NCBI GenBank assembly: GCA_947499725.1
Contig: CANMPK010000003.1
Span: 186,001 to 250,000 of the forward strand
Reading direction: 5' to 3'
Source of the DNA: an uncultured Paracoccaceae bacterium
GTDB lineage: Bacteria; Pseudomonadota; Alphaproteobacteria; Rhodobacterales; Rhodobacteraceae
DNA: 64,000 nucleotides
This document shows positions 26,444 through 35,264 of this stretch, piece after piece; the stretch's first letter is position 1; each line of letters starts with the position of its first letter. The position numbers were made by a program, and so were the translations under genes. The notes beneath the pieces are model-generated. The model saw only the letters and a program-made list of their open reading frames with translations, made no database searches and had not been told where the DNA came from.

Positions 26444-27939
26444 TGAAGCGCTTGAATACAAAACTCTTCTGGGCCGTTTGGGCGCTTCTGTCGATTGCAG
26501 GGGCGCTTTACGCCGCTAAAACGCTTTATGTGACGGGAGATCGGACTGTCTTGCTGCCGGGGGAAACGACTGGCGTGCACCACCAGTTCGAGATTTCCTG
26601 CCACACCTGCCATACGTCAGACGATTTTGAAGACGTCAATTCGGTGCGCAAAGACATCAACAAGACCTGTGTGACGTGTCACAAGGACGAGCTGAAGGCG
26701 TCGAACGACAGCCACCCGATCAAGAAGTTCAAGAACCCGCGGATGGCGGATTTTTGGGAGAAGATTGATGGTCGCTTCTGCACAAGCTGCCATGCGGAAC
26801 ACTCGCCCGAAGCGACGTTGCATGCAGGTGTGACTTTGCAGGGTGATTTCTGCGTGGCCTGCCATTCGGAGGGCGATCAAGATGTGCGCCAGAACCGTGA
26901 AAGCCATGCAGAGCTGACCTTTGACACTTGTGCCAGCTCTGGTTGCCATAACTATCACGATAACCGCGCACTGTATGAAGATTTCCTTGTGAAACACGGC
27001 AATATGCCTTGGGTCAAAGAAGAGCCTGTGCATTTGCCAGCGGCTCTGTCCCGTACGCCATCCGAGGCGGTTGCGGATATTGAAACCTATCTGGCGACTG
27101 TGGATACAGCGCTGCCTGCGTATGATGAGACGATTGCCCATGATTGGGCAGCGTCGGCCCATGCGGCGGGTGATGTGGGATGTGCAGGTTGCCATGCGCC
27201 AGAAGCCACCAATGAGGCAGAGATTGAAACGCAATGGGTGGAAGCGCCAAGCGAGGCGGTTTGTGCCGATTGCCACCGCAATGAGGCAAAAACCTTTGCG
27301 CTGGGTCGCCACGGGATGCGTCGCCATCCTGAAATCGCTGATCCGCGGGATGCCAAGCGGAGCTTGAAAGACCTTGGCTTCTCTGATCCGCCAGAGGCGA
27401 TGGTGCGCCTGATCGAAGCCTATCTGGCAGACCCTGATGCGCCACAAGCGATGTCTACATCCGAAGCACGCGTGTCTTTGAAGCCTGAAGCCCATGGCCA
27501 AGATTTGACCTGTAGCACCTGCCATGATCCGCACGCGCAGGATCTGGATTTCGCCGCCGTGGATGCCTGCCTGAGCTGCCATAACGACGAGCATTCGACA
27601 TCTTACAAAGACAGCACGCACTTTGCTTTGTGGTTTGACGAAAAAGACGGGCTCTTGCCTCCGGGCAGCGGCGTGACTTGCGCGACCTGCCACATGCCGC
27701 AGTCCGAAAAGGGCGGCAAAGTGCTGACCAACCATAACCAGAACGACACCCTTCGCCCGAACGAGAAGATGATCCGTGCCACTTGCCTGTCCTGCCATAG
27801 CCTCGAGTTCGCCATTGATGCGCTCGCAGATCCAGAACTGGTGAAGAACAACTTCTCGGGCCAACCGAACCGCCACATCGAGAGTATCGATTGGGCGTTA
27901 AGACGTGTGGAGCCGACTGACACCGACGCCAATCAATGA
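26443..27939 (+). CDS. Undecahaem c-type cytochrome, cytochrome c3-like, membrane-anchored
   Basis: 498 residues from ATG 26443, overlapping the upstream stop (TGATG). An N-terminal helix (LFWAVWALLSIAGALYAA) anchors or exports it. Eleven haem c motifs: ten CXXCH and one CX4CH (CASSGCH). None is the CXXCK found in NrfA or octahaem nitrite reductases. The entry segment before the first haem (TTGVHHQFEISCHTCH) resembles multihaem cytochromes that take electrons from a membrane partner. The role as periplasmic acceptor of the upstream flavocytochrome is inference; the terminal substrate is unknown. Confidence 0.85.
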   Translation: MKRLNTKLFWAVWALLSIAGALYAAKTLYVTGDRTVLLPGETTGVHHQFEISCHTCHTSDDFEDVNSVRKDINKTCVTCHKDELKASNDSHPIKKFKNPRMADFWEKIDGRFCTSCHAEHSPEATLHAGVTLQGDFCVACHSEGDQDVRQNRESHAELTFDTCASSGCHNYHDNRALYEDFLVKHGNMPWVKEEPVHLPAALSRTPSEAVADIETYLATVDTALPAYDETIAHDWAASAHAAGDVGCAGCHAPEATNEAEIETQWVEAPSEAVCADCHRNEAKTFALGRHGMRRHPEIADPRDAKRSLKDLGFSDPPEAMVRLIEAYLADPDAPQAMSTSEARVSLKPEAHGQDLTCSTCHDPHAQDLDFAAVDACLSCHNDEHSTSYKDSTHFALWFDEKDGLLPPGSGVTCATCHMPQSEKGGKVLTNHNQNDTLRPNEKMIRATCLSCHSLEFAIDALADPELVKNNFSGQPNRHIESIDWALRRVEPTDTDANQ

Positions 27940-27984
27940 CGCCGGCTCCACACACTGCAACCTAGATAGTCACAGGAGACTAAT

Positions 27985-28563
27985 ATGTACGACAAATTTA
28001 AAGGTTTGAAAGCCTCTGTTTTGGCAGGTGCTTTGGCCGTGGGCGCGATGCAGCCTGCAACAGCTGAAGAAGGTCTGGATTTCCAAACAGTATCTGACCT
28101 GCTTCACCTGGTGATGAGCTCTGACCGTACGGTTTACACACGTATGATCGTGAACCGTCTGGCGGTTGAAGAGAAGGTGATCACAGCGTCTGAGCACTTT
28201 GAAGACGACAAAGCTCTGGTTCTGCCAGCGCAGATGTTCCGCTTCGGCTCTGAAATGGTGGCAGAAGAGACGGATGCGTTCTCTTACTCCCTGCTGTCCC
28301 TATGGCCAATCAACAAGCAGAACGCGCCTTCCACACCGCTGGAAATCGAAGGTCTAGAATATCTGGCTGAAAACCCAGGTGAAAACTTCTATGGCGAAGA
28401 AGAGCTGGGCGGCGAGAAATACTTCACAGCCTTCTACCCAGATATCTCTGTGGCTGAAGCTTGCTCTAAGTGCCACAACGAGCACAAAGACAGCCCGCGC
28501 ACCGACTTTAAAGGTGGTGACGTGATGGGTGGTGTGGTGATCCGCATCCCTATGGATAGCTAA
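27985..28563 (+). CDS. Tll0287-like (DUF3365) haem c protein
   Basis: 192 residues with a Sec signal peptide cleaved near ATAEE. The rest is the DUF3365/Tll0287-like fold, a PAS-like alpha/beta domain covalently holding one haem: CSKCH (C160-H164) near the C-terminus, followed by DFKGGDVMGGVVIRIP, the family ending. In many proteins this domain is the sensor of kinases or cyclases; here it is free-standing in the periplasm, so electron transfer or ligand binding is likelier. Starts after CAGGAGACTAAT; its stop overlaps the next start (TAATG). Confidence 0.85.
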   Translation: MYDKFKGLKASVLAGALAVGAMQPATAEEGLDFQTVSDLLHLVMSSDRTVYTRMIVNRLAVEEKVITASEHFEDDKALVLPAQMFRFGSEMVAEETDAFSYSLLSLWPINKQNAPSTPLEIEGLEYLAENPGENFYGEEELGGEKYFTAFYPDISVAEACSKCHNEHKDSPRTDFKGGDVMGGVVIRIPMDS

Positions 28564-29009
28564 TGCGGTTCGCTGCCGTAATGGGAGCGATGTTCGTTTG
28601 CGCCAGCATGGCGCAAGCGGACAGTCCGGTTGTTGCAGATCGGGGGCTGGACGGTTTCGTTTCAGTCGACCGTCTGCCTGTCCCTGAGGCTTCGTTCTTG
28701 CAAGACGGCCGCACCATCTGGGCGGACACTTGCGAAGGCTGTCACGGCGGCAACAAGTATGTCGGTGCTCCGAAAATCACCTCTTTAAGGGCTTGGGAAC
28801 CACGTATCGCGCAGGGCATGGAGATCTTGATCGACCATGCAGTGAACGGGTTCGTTGGGCCAAAATACACAGAAATGCCACCACGCGGCGCCAACCCTGA
28901 TCTGACAGACGAACAGGTCGCGGCTGCGGTGGCCTTCATGGTTTGGACAAGCGGCGGGGATGCCGTTGTCGAAACCTATTTAAAGACACTCATGGGAGAA
29001 GGTTCATGA
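28563..29009 (+). CDS. Class I c-type cytochrome
   Basis: 148 residues with a signal peptide ending near MAQADS, so periplasmic. One haem motif CEGCH (C57, C60, H61) and a probable axial methionine at M105 (YTEMPPRG), as in cytochrome c5-like proteins. Its start overlaps the stop of the DUF3365 gene and its stop overlaps the globin start (ATGA), showing tight translational coupling. Likely the soluble carrier of the five-gene cluster. Confidence 0.88.
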   Translation: MRFAAVMGAMFVCASMAQADSPVVADRGLDGFVSVDRLPVPEASFLQDGRTIWADTCEGCHGGNKYVGAPKITSLRAWEPRIAQGMEILIDHAVNGFVGPKYTEMPPRGANPDLTDEQVAAAVAFMVWTSGGDAVVETYLKTLMGEGS

Positions 29010-29425
29010 CCCCCGAACAAATCGATCTGGTGCAGACCAGCTTTAAGAAAATCGCACCTATCGCGGAAACAGCAGGCCAAATTTTCTATGACCGCCTGTT
29101 TGAAATCGCACCAGACGTCCGCCCTCTGTTTCCAGAGGTTATGACCGATCAGCACAAGAAACTGATGCAGATGATTGGTGTGGCGGTGAACAGCTTGAAA
29201 AACCTTGAGGCGATCTTGCCTGCGGTTCAGGAGTTGGGCGAGCGCCACAACGGCTATGCGGTGACAGATGAGCATTATGACACTGTTGCTGAAGCGCTGA
29301 TTTACACCTTGGGTAAGGGTCTGGGTGATGACTTCACACCGGAATGCCAAGAGGCGTGGACACTCACCTATGTGACTTTGGCGAATGTCATGAAAGACGC
29401 GCAGCACGCTGCGGTAGAGGCCTAA
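29006..29425 (+). CDS. Single-domain bacterial globin
   Basis: 139 residues, the length of Vitreoscilla-type haemoglobin, without a flavin reductase domain. Proximal histidine in ERHNGYAV (H81, F8); distal side around [18 protein letters not shown]. Such globins bind O2 and NO and can dioxygenate NO when re-reduced. No signal peptide, so cytoplasmic, on the same side as the NAD(P)H domain of the first gene of the cluster, which could be its reductase. ATGA overlap with the cytochrome c gene. hemA follows 112 bases later. Confidence 0.92.
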   Translation: MTPEQIDLVQTSFKKIAPIAETAGQIFYDRLFEIAPDVRPLFPEVMTDQHKKLMQMIGVAVNSLKNLEAILPAVQELGERHNGYAVTDEHYDTVAEALIYTLGKGLGDDFTPECQEAWTLTYVTLANVMKDAQHAAVEA

Positions 29426-29537
29426 CAACGCCTTAAAGACATCGGTGGGGCCTGACCTGATTTGGGCCCGCCAAGCCAGCGCAGGGGGTTTTTTTACCGC
29501 CTTGCGCCCGCCAAGACGAATGAAGGACGACACGACC

Positions 29538-30752
29538 ATGGATTTTGATAGCCTGTTCACCGCGCAGCTCGACACTTTGAAAGCGGAAGGCAACTATCGC
29601 GTTTTCGCCGAGATGGAGCGCCGCTGCGGGGCCTTCCCGAAGGCAGATACACATGCAGACGGGGGCAAGCGCGAGGTCACGGTGTGGTGCTCGAACGACT
29701 ATTTGGGCATGGGGCACCATCCGGATGTTGTCGCTGCCATGTGTGAAACCGCAGCAGCCTGCGGCACAGGGGCGGGCGGCACACGCAATATTTCCGGCAA
29801 TATGCACCAGCATATCGCGCTAGAACGCGAATTGGCGGATTTGCACCACAAAGAGGCAGCTCTGGTGTTCACCAGCGGTTATGTTTCTAATTGGACAACC
29901 CTTTCGACACTGGGCAGTCGTATCCCCAATGCGGTGATCCTGTCAGACGAATTGAACCACGCCAGCATGATCGAAGGCATTCGCCACAGCCGTGCAGATA
30001 AGGTGATCTGGAAGCACAATGATCCAGAGGATTTGAACCGCAAACTGCAAGCGATTGGGCCGGATCGCCCGAAGATCATCGCCTTTGAATCGGTTTATTC
30101 CATGGATGGCGACATCGCCCCGATTGCGGAAATTTGCGACGTGGCGGATGCCCATGGCGCGATGACTTATCTGGACGAGGTGCATGCGGTTGGCATGTAC
30201 GGCCCGCGCGGCGGTGGCGTGGCTGAAGCAGAAGGGCTGATGGATCGTCTGTCGATCATCGAGGGCACTTTGGGCAAAGCCTATGGCACCTTTGGCGGCT
30301 ATATCGCCAGCTCTGCTGCGACGATTGATTTCATCCGTTCGTTTTCCAGCGGCTTTATCTTCACCACGGCCATCCCGCCAGCGGTGGCCGCCGCGGCGAC
30401 GGCGTCTATTCAGCATTTGAAAGCCTCGCAGCTTGAGCGCGCAGCGCAAAAGCGTCAGGTCGAGAAGCTGCGCAGTATGCTGGATGCGCGCGGCATTCCG
30501 CATATGCCGAACCCGTCGCATATCATTCCGGTGATGATCGGAGATCCGGTGAAGTGCCGTATGATTTCAGAAATGCTGCTGCGGGATTTTGACATCTATG
30601 TGCAGCCGATCAACTACCCAACCGTTCCGAAAGGGACCGAGCGTTTGCGCATTACGCCAGGCCCGATGCATTCGGATGCGGATATCGAACATCTGGTCGG
30701 CGCGCTGAGCAGCATGTGGGAACAATGCCAACTGGCCAAAGCAGTCGCATAA
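29538..30752 (+). CDS. hemA: 5-aminolevulinate synthase
   Basis: 404 residues from [12 protein letters not shown], the canonical N-terminus; an ATG at 29520 is less likely. PLP enzyme condensing glycine and succinyl-CoA to ALA, the first step of alphaproteobacterial haem synthesis (C4 route). Seen: [14 protein letters not shown], the glycine loop [24 protein letters not shown] and the PLP lysine in [15 protein letters not shown]. Downstream of the multihaem/globin genes on the same strand; cotranscription would match haem supply to these haem-rich proteins. Confidence 0.96.
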   Translation: MDFDSLFTAQLDTLKAEGNYRVFAEMERRCGAFPKADTHADGGKREVTVWCSNDYLGMGHHPDVVAAMCETAAACGTGAGGTRNISGNMHQHIALERELADLHHKEAALVFTSGYVSNWTTLSTLGSRIPNAVILSDELNHASMIEGIRHSRADKVIWKHNDPEDLNRKLQAIGPDRPKIIAFESVYSMDGDIAPIAEICDVADAHGAMTYLDEVHAVGMYGPRGGGVAEAEGLMDRLSIIEGTLGKAYGTFGGYIASSAATIDFIRSFSSGFIFTTAIPPAVAAAATASIQHLKASQLERAAQKRQVEKLRSMLDARGIPHMPNPSHIIPVMIGDPVKCRMISEMLLRDFDIYVQPINYPTVPKGTERLRITPGPMHSDADIEHLVGALSSMWEQCQLAKAVA

Positions 30753-30854
30753 CGGCACGGCATTGGGTGTTTCTGGCGGTCGCACCAAGATTTGTCTTGG
30801 CTGGTGGGAAAACTTTGCGAATATGGGGTAGGTGTTGGTATCTAGGAGAGACTT

Positions 30855-31376
30855 ATGTCTGCGATTTCGTTTCACGCCTTATCGGTCGGTGGGGGCACGC
30901 TGGCGCTGTCGCGCATTGCGGGGCGACATGGCGACTATGAAACGGACTTAGATCACATCAACGATTGGCGCCCTTCGATTGTGGTGACCATGACCACACT
31001 GGATGAGATGGCGCAATTTGGTGCGGATAACCTAGGCGCAGATTTGCGCGCACGTGCCGCGCGGTGGTTTCACTTTCCGATTGGGAATTACGGCGTTCCG
31101 ACGAAAGCCGCCGAGGCAGATTGGCCTGATGTTGCCGTGCCTGTCTTGTCTGCGTTGCGGGGCGGGGGCCGTGTTTTGGTGCATTGCAAAGGCGGCTGCG
31201 GGCGTTCCGGCATGGTGGCGCTGCGCTTGATGGTCGAAGCTGGCGAAGCGGTGGATGAAGCCCTAGGGCGTTTGCGCGGTGTGCGGCCCTGTGCGGTGGA
31301 AACAGACGATCAATACGACTGGGCCGCCAAGGGCAGCAAGCGCGCCTTGCCGCAGCCGGGTGTGTTTTACGGGTAA
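30855..31376 (+). CDS. Dual-specificity/tyrosine phosphatase-like protein
   Basis: 173 residues. The PTP loop HCKGGCGRSG (H110, nucleophile C111, R117) and a general-acid region near VPTKAAEADWPD fit the CDKN3/dual-specificity group, cytoplasmic. No signal peptide. Substrate unknown. It is convergent with an AraC-type gene and stands apart from hemA by about 100 bases. Confidence 0.87.
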   Translation: MSAISFHALSVGGGTLALSRIAGRHGDYETDLDHINDWRPSIVVTMTTLDEMAQFGADNLGADLRARAARWFHFPIGNYGVPTKAAEADWPDVAVPVLSALRGGGRVLVHCKGGCGRSGMVALRLMVEAGEAVDEALGRLRGVRPCAVETDDQYDWAAKGSKRALPQPGVFYG

Positions 31377-31404
31377 TTTGCCATCAATGGCTTTGTTTGG
31401 ATCG

Positions 31405-32568
31405 CTATTTGCGCAGATCAGACGGGGTTTTACCGGTTTCACGCTTGAACGCTTTGTAGAAGGCAGAGCGCGAATTAAAGCCAACATCATAGGCAATCAC
31501 GAGAATGGTTTCATCCGTTGTGGTTAACTGCTCGATCGCGTCCTTGATCCGCCAGCCATTCACCAGATCAAAGAAGCTTTTGTTGAGCTGTGTGTTCAGC
31601 GCTTGGGACACATAATGCCCAGTGACACCAATGTGTTTGGCGAGGTCCCATAGCGAAAGATTTGGGTCTCGGTACAACAGATCTTTAGACATCGCGGTTT
31701 CGATTTTGCTGGCAATGCGTTGCAGCCTGTCTGCATCCAGCGCTGATTTTTCGTATTTCCGCGCCATTGGCTCGTCGGGCGGCGTTTCGACAACAACAGA
31801 TTGGCGGCTCATGCCGGGGCGTTGGCGCAGGCCCCAGATGCCAATGACCCAAAACACCACCAAAAGGGCCAAAGAGTCCAAGGTTTGCAGGTGCGTTTCA
31901 AAGAGGTTTTCAGCAAAGACACCGGTGACGACGGCGATGGTGAACGCCACGCTGACACAAAGGTAGAAAGCCACACAGGCCAAGATCGCCCAGATCCAAT
32001 TCAGCTCTCTGTTTTCTGTGCTGGCGAAGACCTCTTTGAGGCGGGCGCGATAGGCGATCAATCGACGGACTGTAAGATACACATAGGTTGCGATCATGGC
32101 TTTGAAGACAAAGTCGGCCATGAGAACGGCCAATACGATCAGCAGATAGCCCAAAAGGCGTGGGTCGTCTTGGGGAAGATCGGTTTCTTGAAAGTCGGCG
32201 GGCAGCAGAAGCAGTGACCAAAACGCCAAAAGCACAAAGAGCATCGGGGCAATGTGATAGCCCCATTTGCGGATGCGCTCGGTTGGGCCTTCACTGGTCA
32301 GTGCGCGCACATAGGCCCAGAATAAAAACGGCGAAGCGATTTCCAACCCACCGACCAGAACGCTGACGCGGAACAAAATGCCTAAGTTCTCAGGATCATA
32401 GGTTTGCGCCAGAACATCGGTGCCAGTTGCAACGGCTTTGAACAGGAACAACAACGCGAGGGGCAAGTAGACCTCGGTGTCACGTCGGCGCATCAACAAA
32501 AGCTGCGCGCAGAACACGCAAAACCCTGTCGTGATCAAATTGATGGCGTTGTCCAAAATCATCCACAT
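31405..32568 (-). CDS. AraC-family regulator with N-terminal membrane domain
   Basis: 387 residues from ATG 32568 (MWMILDNAIN); upstream starts to 32700 would add a non-hydrophobic leader. About seven TM helices in the first 260 residues (for example LITTGFCVFCAQLLLM, FWAYVRALTSEG, GYLLIVLAVLMADFVF, SLALLVVFWVIGIWG), then a linker and a C-terminal AraC HTH with LSLWDLAKHIGVTGHYVSQALN and ILVIAYDVGFNSRSAFYKAFKRETG. A membrane-bound transcription factor that could sense a signal in or across the membrane. Ligand and target not visible. Confidence 0.85.
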   Translation of the reverse strand: MWMILDNAINLITTGFCVFCAQLLLMRRRDTEVYLPLALLFLFKAVATGTDVLAQTYDPENLGILFRVSVLVGGLEIASPFLFWAYVRALTSEGPTERIRKWGYHIAPMLFVLLAFWSLLLLPADFQETDLPQDDPRLLGYLLIVLAVLMADFVFKAMIATYVYLTVRRLIAYRARLKEVFASTENRELNWIWAILACVAFYLCVSVAFTIAVVTGVFAENLFETHLQTLDSLALLVVFWVIGIWGLRQRPGMSRQSVVVETPPDEPMARKYEKSALDADRLQRIASKIETAMSKDLLYRDPNLSLWDLAKHIGVTGHYVSQALNTQLNKSFFDLVNGWRIKDAIEQLTTTDETILVIAYDVGFNSRSAFYKAFKRETGKTPSDLRK

Positions 32569-32731
32569 GTCCAAGGTTTTTAGCGTGTCATTGATGCACA
32601 ATTTGCGGCGCCCAAGCAATGCGCCTGTGTTGTGTTGCCTATGGGCAAAAGGAAAGGATGGGCGGTGCAGACTTCGGGGGGTCTTTGCGCAGCCGCCCAT
32701 ATTTGGCTGAGGGCCAAATTTTGTACGGGGT

Positions 32732-32914
32732 TTAAAGCCCGATCAGTGATGTCGCGAGGGCCTGATTTTCGGCGGCGACCCGTTGCTGGACCGCTGCGCA
32801 GGCCTGAAGGTCTCCGCTGACGCAGGCGGCATCAAGCTGCTCGCGCGCGGCGATTTCGGCGGGGCTTTCACAGGCACAAAGGCCCAGAACGGTTAGAATG
32901 ATAAGTTTCTTCAT
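32732..32914 (-). CDS. Small putative lipoprotein
   Basis: 60 residues from MKKLIILTVLGLCACESP; the frame runs to 32986 but this start gives a proper lipoprotein signal. The lipobox appears to be LCAC, with C15 lipidated. The mature part is short, polar and alanine/glutamine rich (AREQLDAACVSGDLQACAAVQQRVA). No family recognised. A lone gene on the minus strand. Confidence 0.6.
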   Translation of the reverse strand: MKKLIILTVLGLCACESPAEIAAREQLDAACVSGDLQACAAVQQRVAAENQALATSLIGL

Positions 32915-33243
32915 GTGTCTTTCTTTCAGATGATGCTGCGCCATTGGGAGATCACGGCGGGAGGTCACGGGATGCAGTCGGCGCATGTATACGTTTGTTG
33001 TGATACGAGGTTGGGTTAGAGCGAGCTGTGTCTTGGGTCTCCTGAGCGGCCTGTGTTTGGCTCAAACTACCCAAATCTGCTGGTGTGTCGTCCTGCCCAA
33101 TAGGAGGAGACACATTGATCTGATCTTTTTGGATGGGGAGTTTGCAGCCGCTGCGGCAGAGGCAGTGAAACCTAAGCATCGCTGGGTTTCATTTGCCTTC
33201 AATTGGCATTGTTTGCGGTGCGAGGGCTGGCTACTCTGCGGCT
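32915..33243. other. Noncoding stretch
   Basis: 329 bp between a minus-strand lipoprotein gene and a plus-strand membrane protein gene. Frames crossing it look spurious. The one structure is an imperfect inverted repeat with arms GTGTC-G-TCCT (33085-33094) and AGGA-GGA-GACAC (33102-33113). No clear function. Confidence 0.5.
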
Positions 33244-33987
33244 ATGTTATTGCGCACAGTTTTACTTCTTTTCCTAGCGATTGCCGCTTCCGTTGGTGCC
33301 ACGCTGTATTTTGGCGAAAGCGTTATTGTGGCGTTTGGCTTGCTGCTGGTGCAACTGAAACTTCTATCCAAAAAGGTTTCTTTGCTGGAGGTGCCGGTGA
33401 TCCTGACGTGGATCAAGGCGCAAGGCAGTGTGTTTTTGCGGATCGAGTTGCTCAAGAAGTGGTTCATGAGCACTCTGGTACCCTTGGTGGTCGGCAAGGC
33501 CACGTTGCGGCGGGTGGCGCGGTTTGTGCGCGGGTATTCCAGCGTCCTCACGGATCGGTATCAGGCGTTGTTGAACTGGTACGGCGACCTTGGTTGGGTC
33601 GAAAAGACACTTGCGGCGGCCATCGTGGTTTTGGCTACGCTTGCGCTGGGCGTTTCATCGATCGGCCTGTGGATTGTGCTCTTCTCGGTGAAAATCCCAC
33701 TGTGGTTGGCAGCGCTGGCGGCGACACTGGGGCGGATGATTTGGACCACCTTGCAAAAGACGGTGTTTAAAACCATCGCCTTTTTGCAATTGCGTTGGTT
33801 CTGGGCCTTTGTGCGCCGATTGCTTCCGGCGCGCCTGCTGCGTTGGAAGCGCCGGCTGGATTATCGCATCGCGCGCGCTGTGATCCGTCGCCGCCGTATG
33901 AGCCTGCGCCAAGTGGCGGCCCGCAAGGACAGCCTGCCGTTTCGCATGGGGTTGATGGTGGATTACCTATTCGGGCGCACAGGGTAG
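33244..33987 (+). CDS. Hypothetical membrane protein
   Basis: 247 residues from MLLRTVLLLFL. Two hydrophobic regions: N-terminal LLLFLAIAASVGATLYF with GESVIVAFGLLLVQLKL, and a central VLATLALGVSSIGLWIVLF followed by IPLWLAALAATLG. The C-terminal 60 residues are strikingly basic (RLLPARLLRWKRRLDYRIARAV region and RRRRMSLRQ) and lie in the cytoplasm by the positive-inside rule. I recognise no family. Ends five bases before the convergent rsgA. Confidence 0.65.
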   Translation: MLLRTVLLLFLAIAASVGATLYFGESVIVAFGLLLVQLKLLSKKVSLLEVPVILTWIKAQGSVFLRIELLKKWFMSTLVPLVVGKATLRRVARFVRGYSSVLTDRYQALLNWYGDLGWVEKTLAAAIVVLATLALGVSSIGLWIVLFSVKIPLWLAALAATLGRMIWTTLQKTVFKTIAFLQLRWFWAFVRRLLPARLLRWKRRLDYRIARAVIRRRRMSLRQVAARKDSLPFRMGLMVDYLFGRTG

Positions 33988-33992
33988 GGGGC

Positions 33993-35021
33993 TTACCGCC
34001 GCCCTTTGCGATGTTTCGCCGACTTTTGCGCAGCGTTTACGCTTTTGCTGAACCGCTTTTCGCGCTGACGGGTTTGCGCCAGCGTTTCCGTGTTCAGTTT
34101 GTTTTCGGCCAAGAGCTTTTTCCAACGATCCACGCGATCCGCGTCGATCTCGCCGGCATCTAGCGCAGCTTTCACGGCGCAGCCCGGCTCGCTTTCATGG
34201 GCGCAATTGTTGAATTTGCATTGCTGCGCAAGAGCTTGCAGATCTTCGAAAACCGTATCCAGCCCATCACGCGCATCAAACAATTGCAACTCGCGCATGC
34301 CCGGCGTGTCGATCAACCAGCCGCCATTCAGCATTGGCTTCAAATAACGCGCACGAGTGGTGTGGCGTCCGCGACCATCGTCTTCGCGGATGTCACCAGT
34401 GGCGGCGTCATTGCCGGTCATCCAATTGGCCAGCGTGGTTTTGCCCACACCAGAGGTGCCTAGGAAAGCCGCGGTTTGGCCTTTGCGCACCCAACCCATA
34501 GCTTTGTGGACTTCGGCTTCGTCTTTAGCGTTCAAGCATTCCACAACAGGTGCATTGTGCAGCGCTTCGACCTGTTTGCGGTACTCAGACGGATCATCAC
34601 ATTGATCGGCCTTCGTCAGCAGAACAACCGGATAGCAATCGGCAGATTGCGCCAGTGCCAAAAACCGTTCGAGCCGTGCGATGTTGAAATCCGCGTTACA
34701 CGAGCTGACAATGAACAGTGTGTCCACATTGGCGGCGATCAGTTGCGGGCGCACCTCGTGGCCAGCCGCGCGGCGTTGCACGGTGGTTTGGCGATCTAGG
34801 ATCTGGACCAAGCGCCCCTCGGGATCGCCCAGCACCCAATCGCCGACGGCGCAAATTCGGGTTTCGCGGTTTGGCGTGACAAGGGTTTCTTCGCCGTTGG
34901 GCGACAGAACGATAATCCGGTCACGATGCACTTCGGAGACGCGATAGGCGGTCAAAGACTCATCATCATGCTGCGCGTCAAAGAAGCTGGACCAGCCTAA
35001 ATCTTGGTAGCTAAAGCTCAT
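33993..35021 (-). CDS. rsgA: Small ribosomal subunit biogenesis GTPase RsgA
   Basis: 342 residues. OB fold (residues about 40-90), circularly permuted GTPase with G4 LLTKAD before G1 GTSGVGKTT and G3 DTPG, then the C-terminal zinc knuckle CKFNNCAHESEPGC. Binds the 30S subunit late in assembly and releases RbfA on GTP hydrolysis. Downstream neighbour of ffs on the minus strand. The basic tail is long (KSVNAAQKSAKHRKGRR). Confidence 0.95.
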   Translation of the reverse strand: MSFSYQDLGWSSFFDAQHDDESLTAYRVSEVHRDRIIVLSPNGEETLVTPNRETRICAVGDWVLGDPEGRLVQILDRQTTVQRRAAGHEVRPQLIAANVDTLFIVSSCNADFNIARLERFLALAQSADCYPVVLLTKADQCDDPSEYRKQVEALHNAPVVECLNAKDEAEVHKAMGWVRKGQTAAFLGTSGVGKTTLANWMTGNDAATGDIREDDGRGRHTTRARYLKPMLNGGWLIDTPGMRELQLFDARDGLDTVFEDLQALAQQCKFNNCAHESEPGCAVKAALDAGEIDADRVDRWKKLLAENKLNTETLAQTRQREKRFSKSVNAAQKSAKHRKGRR

Positions 35022-35162
35022 GAGATCACCTGAACAACAGCACAGGGTTTGGTGAATGGATCACGCAACGCCACAGATGTCTCAGAAAAAGGCCCGAGGG
35101 GTGAAATGATAAGTCATGCATCCCTCCGTATTCAAACGATCCGCATAGCGGATGTGGCGGTA

Positions 35163-35264
35163 AGGTGAGAGGTTGAACATCGACCCAAACGGTACTCGTT
35201 GCGGCTGCTTCCTTCCGGACCTGACCGGGTTGGCGAGGCGTCTGCCCGCGCCAACCTCTCACTG
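35163..35264 (-). ncRNA. ffs: Small signal recognition particle RNA (4.5S type)
   Basis: The minus strand carries the universal apical loop sequence GGTCAGGTCCGGAAGGAAGC followed by AGCC (35203-35226), the Ffh-binding hairpin of SRP RNA. Ends are set by the closing stem GTGAGAGGTTG (minus-strand 5' side, 35252-35262) with CAACCTCTCAC (35165-35175). About 100 nt, the compact bacterial form without Alu domain. Guides Ffh and FtsY in cotranslational targeting. Its 5' edge overlaps the stop of the upstream nucleotidase gene. Confidence 0.93.

Noticed and set aside
24242-32625. Shared 16-mer CCCAAGCAATGCGCCT at about 24243 and 32609
   Set aside because: One chance match of this length is expected in a 64-kb window; flanks differ and no structure supports it.
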